NCBI GenBank assembly: GCA_900763245.1
Contig: CAAFJQ010000018.1
Span: forward strand, 1-7,003
DNA length: 7,003 nucleotides
From: Bacilli bacterium
GTDB taxonomy: Bacteria > Bacillota_I > Bacilli_A > RFN20 > CAG-288
Reading direction: 5' to 3'
The position numbers and the translations under genes are program-made. Shown here piece by piece: positions 1-4,676 of this stretch (position 1 is its first letter; the number at the start of each line of letters is the position of its first letter). Below the pieces are notes generated by a model. The model worked only from the letters and a program-made list of their open reading frames with translations. It was not told the origin of the DNA and did no database searches.

Positions 1-30
1 GCCTGTTTTGACGTGGAAGGACGCCGTAAG

Positions 31-94
31 AGAAGCAAAAAGCAGGTCCATCTCCGTCATTTCCATGACTTCGATTGACCTGCATATTGCTTCT
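31..94 (-). terminator. Long structured hairpin after nth, probable terminator
   Basis: Read on the minus strand, this is a 64-nt imperfect palindrome about 30 bases past the nth stop. The outer arms AGAAGCA/TGCTTCT (88-94 with 31-37) and the middle arms GCAGGTC/GACCTGC (77-83 with 42-48) match perfectly. They are separated by a 4x4 internal loop, ATAT/TTTT. The inner hairpin GTCAT-GGAA-ATGAC (56-69) closes on a GNRA tetraloop. The 7x7 internal loop between middle and inner arms still allows three Watson-Crick pairs (AUC/GAU) and a run of purine-purine mismatches. After the middle arm a T5 run follows on the minus strand, as in an intrinsic terminator. The outer arms extend past the T run, which an ordinary terminator does not need. 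Nothing certain is visible in 1-30; short frames run open to the window edge there on both strands. Confidence 0.55.
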
Positions 95-124
95 GTTGTA
101 TCTTATCTACAAGTTAGTCCAAAC

Positions 125-784
125 TTATCGGTACACTCCATAGCTGGCTTTTTTGTTGTTTTGATATTTACAGAAAGAAGCAAACGGGCACTGAGAACAT
201 AGCGGCGATTTTGCGAAGCAGACATTTCTTCCAAAGAGAATCAGTTGTCTATGAAGATGAATGGACGCTTTGCTTTTATATAGTTTTTCTAACGCGATTT
301 CAGTCTCATCAGCAGTCAGATCATCTTTTACGAGCCCTAAACGATGCGTGACACGATAGACATGGGTATCGACAGGAATAAAGGGAATATTGTAGAACTC
401 ACCTAAGAAAACACCAGAGGTCTTGAATCCGACACCGGACAGTTTCATCAGCTTTTTTCTGTCTGTCGGAACCTTTCCATCATATTTGTTCAGCAGCTCA
501 TTTGCCGTTTCGATCAGGTACTCGGTTTTGGATTTTCCAAGGCCGACTTTTTTGATGCATTCATGAATGGTTTCTCTATTTTCTTCGTTATAATCCTTTA
601 ATTCAGGAAGGCGTGAAAACAAGATTTCAGTTGCTTGATTGACGGAGATATCCGTTGCCTGAGCGGAGAGAATGATTGCAAATAAAAGCTGCCAATCAGT
701 CGAAAAGTGAAGAAAAGTTTTCGTTTCAGGATATCTTTTCTGAAGTTCCTCAGCGATGAGGAGAGCTTTTTCCTGTTTTGTCAT
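125..784 (-). CDS. nth: Endonuclease III (DNA glycosylase/AP lyase)
   Basis: Base-excision repair enzyme that removes oxidised pyrimidines and cleaves the abasic site by beta-elimination. Numbering below is for the 226-aa form starting at 805. The helix-hairpin-helix reads LSGVGFKTSGV (122-132) and holds the Schiff-base lysine K128. The catalytic aspartate is D146 in VDTHVYRV. The C-terminal cysteines C196, C203, C206 and C212 follow the C-x6-C-x2-C-x5-C spacing of the [4Fe-4S] cluster. Length is normal for the family. I prefer the ATG at 784 (219 aa): it is one base after the dnaD stop, and the N-terminus then matches the usual Nth length. The in-frame start at 805 is a TTG with no Shine-Dalgarno site and would overlap dnaD by 20 bp. 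Neither start has a good ribosome site, so coupling to dnaD translation is likely. The dnaD-nth order is the same as in Bacillus subtilis. Confidence 0.93.
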   Translation of the reverse strand: MTKQEKALLIAEELQKRYPETKTFLHFSTDWQLLFAIILSAQATDISVNQATEILFSRLPELKDYNEENRETIHECIKKVGLGKSKTEYLIETANELLNKYDGKVPTDRKKLMKLSGVGFKTSGVFLGEFYNIPFIPVDTHVYRVTHRLGLVKDDLTADETEIALEKLYKSKASIHLHRQLILFGRNVCFAKSPLCSQCPFASFCKYQNNKKASYGVYR

Positions 785-785
785 A

Positions 786-1421
786 TTACCAATTGGTTGA
801 TTCAATCAGTTTCTGCAAAGCTGCAGATTTGTTCTCTTCTTCGTTGACAGTGGAGACACCAATTGTCTTTCTTGATTCGCTTCTCTGCATCTGAAGAAGC
901 AGAGAATCCGCACTCTTAAAGGAGATATGACCGCTTTTCGTCACAGATTTCTTGCAGGCCTCTTTGATCATATTCTCATCGGCTCCGCTTTTGATCCATT
1001 GGGTGACTTTGTCTTTTTCTAACGGTGAAAGAGGCCCGTTGATCCCTTCAAGATAGGAATACAGATTTTCAGAAAGAAGCGTAGCAGAGGTCTCGCTGCC
1101 ATCCTTCAGAATGAGATCTTTGATTTCATCTTTGAATAGCTGGTCTTTGAAACCATCCAAAGAAGAGAAGAAACTATTTCCTTTCTGGACGATAGTCAGA
1201 TACTTTTTCGACATAAGCTTTGATAAAGACTGATCGATAACATCCTTTGTGGCTTTCATATAGGGAGAGAGAATATCACAGGTCAAAAGTGTATTCTCCT
1301 GGATGCTTAAAACAGCATCGGAGACAAAGATAACCATCGTATCCAGTTCATCGAGTCCATAGCTTTGGTATTTTTTGATCAACAGGCTTTTCCAGTCGAC
1401 ATCATTTCTAGTTAAATTCAT
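786..1421 (-). CDS. dnaD: DnaD-family replication initiation protein
   Basis: Predicted DnaD, the Bacillota primosome protein that acts with DnaB and DnaI to load the replicative helicase at oriC and at restart sites. The 211-aa length is close to the usual ~230. Residues 1 to about 100 have the pattern of the N-terminal winged-helix oligomerisation domain. Residues 115-180 fit the C-terminal DnaD/DnaB_2 domain: the segment LYSYLEGINGPLSPLEKDKV (120-139) with a following W142 matches the family's 'G.PLSP.E...W' signature. The later YxxxIxxxW-type element is diverged here (FKSADSLLLQM, 168-178, with no tryptophan). The start is an ATG with an excellent ribosome site, AGGGAGG (1428-1434), 6 bases upstream. 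The cca stop lies 23 bp upstream and nth follows directly, which strongly supports the call. Sequence alone gives a moderate match; context raises it. Confidence 0.85.
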   Translation of the reverse strand: MNLTRNDVDWKSLLIKKYQSYGLDELDTMVIFVSDAVLSIQENTLLTCDILSPYMKATKDVIDQSLSKLMSKKYLTIVQKGNSFFSSLDGFKDQLFKDEIKDLILKDGSETSATLLSENLYSYLEGINGPLSPLEKDKVTQWIKSGADENMIKEACKKSVTKSGHISFKSADSLLLQMQRSESRKTIGVSTVNEEENKSAALQKLIESTNW

Positions 1422-1444
1422 AGTTTTCCTCCCTATTGATTATA

Positions 1445-2122
1445 TCAAATTTCTTTGTCTTCCTCTTTCGGAAGATATGCGTCGATGTATTCATCCTGAA
1501 TATCTTTCGGGAATTTTCTGATTTCTTCCATGATTTTGTTAGAATTGAGATTCTTCAGCAGACATTCGGATTCTTTCAGCTCTTTTTTCAAGTGTTCCTC
1601 GATTGTAAAACCGAGTTCTTCTTTGAATCGATAAGCGCGTAGGATTCGTAACGGATCCTCATTCAGTCTTGTTTTCGGATTACCGATGATTCTGATGATT
1701 TTCTTGGATAAATCATCGATTCCTTGATTTGTAGGATCCATGACTTCACCATTTAACGTTGCATAAAGGCAATTGATCGTAAAGTCTCTCCTTTTGCTAT
1801 CCGTCTTATAATCCGTAACGAATTCAACCTTCGAAGGATGACGAAAATCAATATAGTCTTTCTCTTCACGATAGGTCGCTAATGTGATGTGATAAGTGTC
1901 TATTTTAAAGGTGGTCGTACCATATTTTTCAAAATAAAGTTTATCCGGAAAAAGATCATGGACTTCATCCGGTTTCTTTCTTGTTGCAAAATCAAGGTCT
2001 GATACTTCTCTTCCTAGAAGAAGATCTCGTGTAGAACCGCCTACTAAAAACAGCTCATCATCAAGAAGAGATGAGAGGTAGGAAAAGATGGATGCAATTT
2101 CTTTGGGATAGATAACTTTCAT
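1445..2122 (-). CDS. cca: Class II tRNA nucleotidyltransferase (CCA-type), short form without body/tail
   Basis: Class II nucleotidyltransferase of the CCA-adding/poly(A) polymerase superfamily, which builds or repairs the 3' CCA end of tRNA. All head and neck motifs are visible. GGSTRDLLLG (28-37) is followed by the catalytic pair D42/D44 in SDLDFA (motif A). RRDFTIN (111-117) is motif B. EDPLRILRAYRF (155-166) carries the EDxxR base-recognition motif D. NSNKIMEEIRKF (193-204) is in the place of motif E. The protein stops at residue 225, whereas known bacterial enzymes are about 400 aa. The missing part is the body and tail that hold the tRNA elbow. No remnant follows, because dnaD begins 23 bp later. 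The N-terminal length matches the family, so the ATG at 2122 is probably right, although it has no Shine-Dalgarno site. It could be a compact working enzyme, a specialised A-adding or repair enzyme, or a neatly truncated gene. Confidence 0.85.
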   Translation of the reverse strand: MKVIYPKEIASIFSYLSSLLDDELFLVGGSTRDLLLGREVSDLDFATRKKPDEVHDLFPDKLYFEKYGTTTFKIDTYHITLATYREEKDYIDFRHPSKVEFVTDYKTDSKRRDFTINCLYATLNGEVMDPTNQGIDDLSKKIIRIIGNPKTRLNEDPLRILRAYRFKEELGFTIEEHLKKELKESECLLKNLNSNKIMEEIRKFPKDIQDEYIDAYLPKEEDKEI

Positions 2123-2127
2123 GGTTT

Positions 2128-2155
2128 AAAAAATGCCGCCTCAAGGACGGCATTT
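2128..2155 (-). terminator. Intrinsic terminator of hup, abutting the cca start
   Basis: Minus-strand hairpin: AAATGCCG (2148-2155) pairs with CGGCATTT (2131-2138). The stem continues after a single bulged T as CC/GG around a TTGA loop. A T6 run ends 5 bases before the cca ATG. It starts 16 bp after the hup stop, so it is well placed to end hup messages. It also takes up the space where a cca ribosome site would normally be. Confidence 0.85.
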
Positions 2156-2171
2156 CTTTGTCTTCGAGAAC

Positions 2172-2477
2172 TTACTTGGCGTTGACAAGATCCTTTAATG
2201 TCTTGGAAGGTTTGAACTTGACTGCCTTGGAAGCAGGGATTTCAATTTTTCTACCCATATCGGAGGGATCAACACCCATTCTGGCAGGGCGATCGACAAG
2301 AACGAACTGACCGAAGCCAGCAATCTTGACTGTGCCGTATTCCGGATCATTGAGACCGGAGGCGATAGCTGCGAAAATCATTTCAACAGCCTTTAAGGCA
2401 TCACCCTTCTTCATTCTTCCTTCTTTAGCTAACTGTTCAGCAAGATCGTCTTTTGTTATGATTTTTGTATCAGCCAT
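2172..2477 (-). CDS. hup: Nucleoid protein HU
   Basis: Histone-like protein HU, a small dimeric DNA-bending protein that compacts the nucleoid and assists replication, recombination and repair. The helical N-terminal half (about 7-45) is followed by the family core TVKIAGFGQFVLVDRPAR (49-66), the DNA-binding arm with its intercalating proline P71, and the C-terminal signature IEIPASKAVKFKPSKTLKDL (78-97). At 101 aa it is about 10 residues longer than typical HU, with a few extra residues at the N-terminus (ADTKIITKDD) and in the arm (MGVDPSDMGRKI instead of the usual RNPxTGEEI pattern). The ATG at 2477 has the ribosome site AGGTAGG (2486-2492) 8 bases upstream and its own promoter just beyond. 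It is probably a mostly monocistronic, strongly expressed gene because a strong terminator follows. Confidence 0.95.
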   Translation of the reverse strand: MADTKIITKDDLAEQLAKEGRMKKGDALKAVEMIFAAIASGLNDPEYGTVKIAGFGQFVLVDRPARMGVDPSDMGRKIEIPASKAVKFKPSKTLKDLVNAK

Positions 2478-2504
2478 AAATTTGACCTACCTTTCTTTAA
2501 AAAC

Positions 2505-2533
2505 AAGATACCACAGCAAAAAATAAAAATCAA
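2505..2533 (-). promoter_or_regulatory. Sigma-A-type promoter of hup
   Basis: On the minus strand, a -35 box TTGATT (2528-2533) is followed by a 17-bp spacer and a -10 box TATCTT (2505-2510). A TG one base before the -10 makes it an extended -10 promoter. The transcript would start near 2498, leaving a ~20-nt leader that contains the hup ribosome site. The spacer and upstream DNA are rich in A/T runs, which suits a strong promoter. Confidence 0.75.
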
Positions 2534-2596
2534 TTTTTTTCGATGAAATCTAGCTTTTTAGCGTTTTTTTGGCTTTGGAAAACTCTCATTTTCCTT

Positions 2597-2614
2597 ACAT
2601 ATTGCGCAATTTGT
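2597..2614. repeat. Palindrome in the hup upstream region, possible operator
   Basis: The 10-bp perfect palindrome ATTGCGCAAT (2601-2610) extends to an 18-bp palindrome (2597-2614) with one mismatched pair. It lies about 65 bp upstream of the hup -35 box and about 55 bp past the end of the pyrophosphohydrolase gene. The size and symmetry fit a dimeric regulator's site, but the owner is unknown. The rest of the 191-bp gap (2478-2668) shows only A/T-rich DNA, the hup promoter and a weak AAAGC/GCTTT hairpin (2628-2640) without a T run. Confidence 0.35.
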
Positions 2615-2668
2615 AATCATCATAGACAAAGCAGCGCTTTAAACAGTTATCTATCGATTTTTTCAATC

Positions 2669-2995
2669 TTATTTTAACTTTGTATATTTTGTGCTGACAC
2701 CTTTTGCTTTTTCAATCGGATATTTCTTTTCCGTTTTGTCCATCTTCTTATTCATGATATCGATGATATCAACACCTAAGACCATCGATAACTGAATACA
2801 ATAGTTCATGACATCAGCCAATTCTTCTTTGACTGCTTCAATGTCTGCATTGTCATTCCACTGATAACATTCCAGAAGTTCAGCTGCTTCTATCGAAATG
2901 GATTTTACAAGATTGACTGGTGAATGGAACTGATCCCAGTCTCTGTCTTTGTTGAATTTATCGATTCTTTGTTTTAATTCTTCTAAACGCTCCAT
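2669..2995 (-). CDS. MazG-like nucleotide pyrophosphohydrolase (dCTPase type)
   Basis: Small all-alpha NTP pyrophosphatase of the MazG/dCTPP1 (RS21-C6) group, which hydrolyses a (d)NTP to the monophosphate plus pyrophosphate and cleans non-canonical or excess nucleotides from the pool. The metal-binding pattern is present: E36-AA-E39 in SIEAAELLECYQW, then E58-LA-D61 in VKEELADVMNYC. The N-terminal RDWDQFHSPVNLVKSI (18-33) and the C-terminal KKYPIEKAKG (90-99) are typical of the single-domain branch. Length (108 aa) is normal. The ATG at 2995 has the ribosome site GGAGG five bases upstream. It stands alone between the terminator of the lipoprotein operon and the hup promoter, and no clear terminator follows it, so some read-through into hup is possible. 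The exact substrate cannot be told from sequence. Confidence 0.9.
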   Translation of the reverse strand: MERLEELKQRIDKFNKDRDWDQFHSPVNLVKSISIEAAELLECYQWNDNADIEAVKEELADVMNYCIQLSMVLGVDIIDIMNKKMDKTEKKYPIEKAKGVSTKYTKLK

Positions 2996-3013
2996 ATTAA
3001 CCTCCAGTTATCA

Positions 3014-3042
3014 ATTCAAAATCTGTGTCTGACTAATATCAA
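3014..3042 (-). promoter_or_regulatory. Possible promoter of the pyrophosphohydrolase gene
   Basis: On the minus strand, TTGATA (3037-3042, five of six -35 consensus bases) lies 17 bp before TTGAAT (3014-3019, four of six -10 bases). The transcript would begin only about 10-12 bases before the ribosome site. An alternative -10, TATCAT (3042-3047), has no good -35 partner. A promoter is expected here because a strong terminator isolates the gene from the operon upstream. The rest of the 212-bp gap (2996-3207) holds that terminator and no gene. Confidence 0.35.
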
Positions 3043-3126
3043 TGATACATCAAAGAGAAGAGAACATCTATGCTTTTCAGATAGAAAAAGAACCTACTAT
3101 CTATCCATCTAATTACATTGAGAATC

Positions 3127-3165
3127 AAAAACGAATCTCACGCAGCATAAGCTTTGTGAGATTCG
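3127..3165 (-). terminator. Intrinsic terminator of the lipoprotein operon
   Basis: A perfect 10-bp stem, CGAATCTCAC with GTGAGATTCG (3156-3165 with 3132-3141), encloses a 14-nt loop in which AGC/GCT can pair again. A T5 run (3127-3131) follows on the minus strand. It lies 42 bp after the stop of the MBL lipoprotein gene. No T run follows on the plus strand, so it acts in one direction. Confidence 0.88.
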
Positions 3166-3207
3166 CATAAAGGTTTAAGATGGAAGACTACAACGTATCA
3201 AAACAGA

Positions 3208-4674
3208 TTAAGCTAAGAATTTGTCGTATCCTCTGAACTTGAAGGCCTTGGTTTCACTGAACTTAAGGTTTTCTTCTCCGGTGACTTTGTTTTCAAAGTC
3301 CTGAAGGGTTTCATTCCAAACACCCTTGCCACCGGTCTTTTCGATATCGTAGTATCCCTTCATTGTCGGGGAACCAGCAAACTGGAAGTCATTTTCACCA
3401 TAAGTGCTGAAGCACATTGTTCCGTTGACAGCGTTCCAATAGACTCTACGATTAGCCATGATGTTAGGAATCTTGTAGATTCTTTCGACAGCAGCTTCGG
3501 CAGGATGGCCGCTTGTAGCGCCCAAGTTACCCCACGAAGGCTTTGGTTTGCTAGGTTCTTTGACACCATAGGAGTCACGAGAGATGGCTGCAGAGATAGC
3601 AACACCTTTCGGATTGAGCTTGTTCATGAAATCCTGTGTGTTGGAGCCATGGCTTCCGTGGTGACTTGCCTTGTAAAGCGTGACATTCGGTAAGTCGACA
3701 TTGGCCATCAAAGATTCTTCAGAGGAGGAAGTAAGGTCGCCAGCGGTGAAGAATTTGAAGTCCTTATAAGTGAAGAGTGCAGCAACGCTGTAAGGGTTGC
3801 TGGAATTACTCTCATCGTTCTTGCAATAGCAGCCAGTGTTAAGGATATCGACATAGAATTCGCTTGTAAGATAGTATCTGGAAGTGATGCCGTTAGTTAA
3901 ATTTGCGCAGTCATAAGCTGTATGATAGACAGTACCTTCTTCAATGAATTTCTGCTTGGCTCTGGAATAAGCGCTGTTCTGAATTCCGCCGTAGTCGATG
4001 ATTGTGGAGATGTGCTTGATATTCTTCAAAGCGTTGGGAAGACCATTGATGTGGTCGCTGTCACCATGGGTGGCAATGACTAAATCGAGACGATCATCAC
4101 CCATCTTCTCGCCCATGAACTGACTGGCATATTCACCGTCGAAAGCTTCGCCGCCATCGATAAGGATGTCAACATTTCCCTTCTTGATGTAGATGCAGTC
4201 TTCGTACTGCTGTCTCATCTCGATAAAATAGATTTCCAAAGGTTCATCTTTGCCTTCGTTGCCTTTAAAGACCGGATCATCTTTGGTGAAGCCGGAACCG
4301 ACACCATCCTGATGGACGGATTCGGAAACGTTAACGAAGACACTGCTTGTCAGATAGGAGTATTCTGTTGATGTGACAGAAACAATTGCCGTTCCAGTAG
4401 CTTTGGCCAGAACCTTTCCGCCTTCATCAACAGTAACGATGCTTTCATCGCTTGTTTTCCACGTGACGCCATTCAAAACGGCATCTTCAGGCGTAATCTT
4501 GACAGTAAGATTGAAGATATCACCAACTTTGAGATCGATGTTCTGCTTCTCTTCGTCATTAGCAAGGATGCTAATGGCTTTCGGAGCATTTTCAGGAATT
4601 TTGTTGCGGTCACAGGCAGAAGCGGAGAAAAGGATAAGAGAAGAAAGAAGAATAATATTTCTTGCTTTGGTCAT
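3208..4674 (-). CDS. Secreted lipoprotein with Big2 domain and ComEC-type metallo-beta-lactamase domain
   Basis: Predicted surface-anchored metallohydrolase. Residues 1-20 are a lipoprotein signal peptide (hydrophobic core IILLSSLILF) with a weak lipobox, ASA-C21. Residues about 33-117 are a Big2 Ig-like domain (VGDIFNLTV...TPEDAVLNGVTWKTSD...). Residues about 146-425 are an MBL fold: LIDGGE (171-176), the metal motif THGDSDHINGL (202-212, HxDxDH form), FTAGDL with D313, and KASHHGSHGSN (335-345). The HxDxDH and SHHGS pattern is that of the ComEC/Rec2 MBL domain rather than of beta-lactamases or RNase J. No membrane channel segments are present. Residues about 430-488 form an extra tail I do not recognise. 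The ATG is 2 bp after the upstream stop, and its ribosome site AAGGTG (4683-4688) lies inside the upstream gene's last codons, so translation is probably coupled. The substrate is unknown; a phosphodiester such as DNA is an inference from the ComEC likeness. Confidence 0.85.
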   Translation of the reverse strand: MTKARNIILLSSLILFSASACDRNKIPENAPKAISILANDEEKQNIDLKVGDIFNLTVKITPEDAVLNGVTWKTSDESIVTVDEGGKVLAKATGTAIVSVTSTEYSYLTSSVFVNVSESVHQDGVGSGFTKDDPVFKGNEGKDEPLEIYFIEMRQQYEDCIYIKKGNVDILIDGGEAFDGEYASQFMGEKMGDDRLDLVIATHGDSDHINGLPNALKNIKHISTIIDYGGIQNSAYSRAKQKFIEEGTVYHTAYDCANLTNGITSRYYLTSEFYVDILNTGCYCKNDESNSSNPYSVAALFTYKDFKFFTAGDLTSSSEESLMANVDLPNVTLYKASHHGSHGSNTQDFMNKLNPKGVAISAAISRDSYGVKEPSKPKPSWGNLGATSGHPAEAAVERIYKIPNIMANRRVYWNAVNGTMCFSTYGENDFQFAGSPTMKGYYDIEKTGGKGVWNETLQDFENKVTGEENLKFSETKAFKFRGYDKFLA

Positions 4675-4676
4675 AT

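Noticed and set aside
1..85. Two minus-strand starts (ATG at 66 and at 85) with frames open to the window edge
   Set aside because: Neither has a ribosome site, both lie inside the 31-94 hairpin, and 22-28 residues give no family hint. A real gene start here cannot be excluded.
8..202. Plus-strand open frame at the left edge
   Set aside because: It overlaps the end of nth and the hairpin at 31-94, has no ribosome site, and its protein shows no recognisable pattern.
786..805. TTG start of nth at 805, overlapping dnaD by 20 bp
   Set aside because: No Shine-Dalgarno site and a rare start codon; the ATG at 784, one base after the dnaD stop, gives a more typical N-terminus. It remains possible.
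1445..1447. TGA at the end of cca as a sign of a Mycoplasma-type code (TGA = Trp)
   Set aside because: All tryptophans in the seven complete proteins are coded by TGG and no frame needs TGA read-through. Reading it as Trp would add only four residues before a TAG.
2628..2640. AAAGC/GCTTT hairpin after the pyrophosphohydrolase gene as its terminator
   Set aside because: Stem of 5 bp, 3-nt loop and no T run on either strand.
3180..3236. 18-codon plus-strand frame with an AAAGG-like site, starting MEDYNVSK
   Set aside because: Very short, overlaps the 3' end of the MBL gene on the other strand, has no visible promoter, and the ribosome-site match is weak.
3208..4674. ComEC competence channel or RNase J/beta-lactamase as the identity of the MBL gene
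   Set aside because: No membrane-spanning channel helices, no RNase J beta-CASP domain, and a lipoprotein signal plus Big2 domain at the N-terminus. Only the MBL motifs resemble ComEC.
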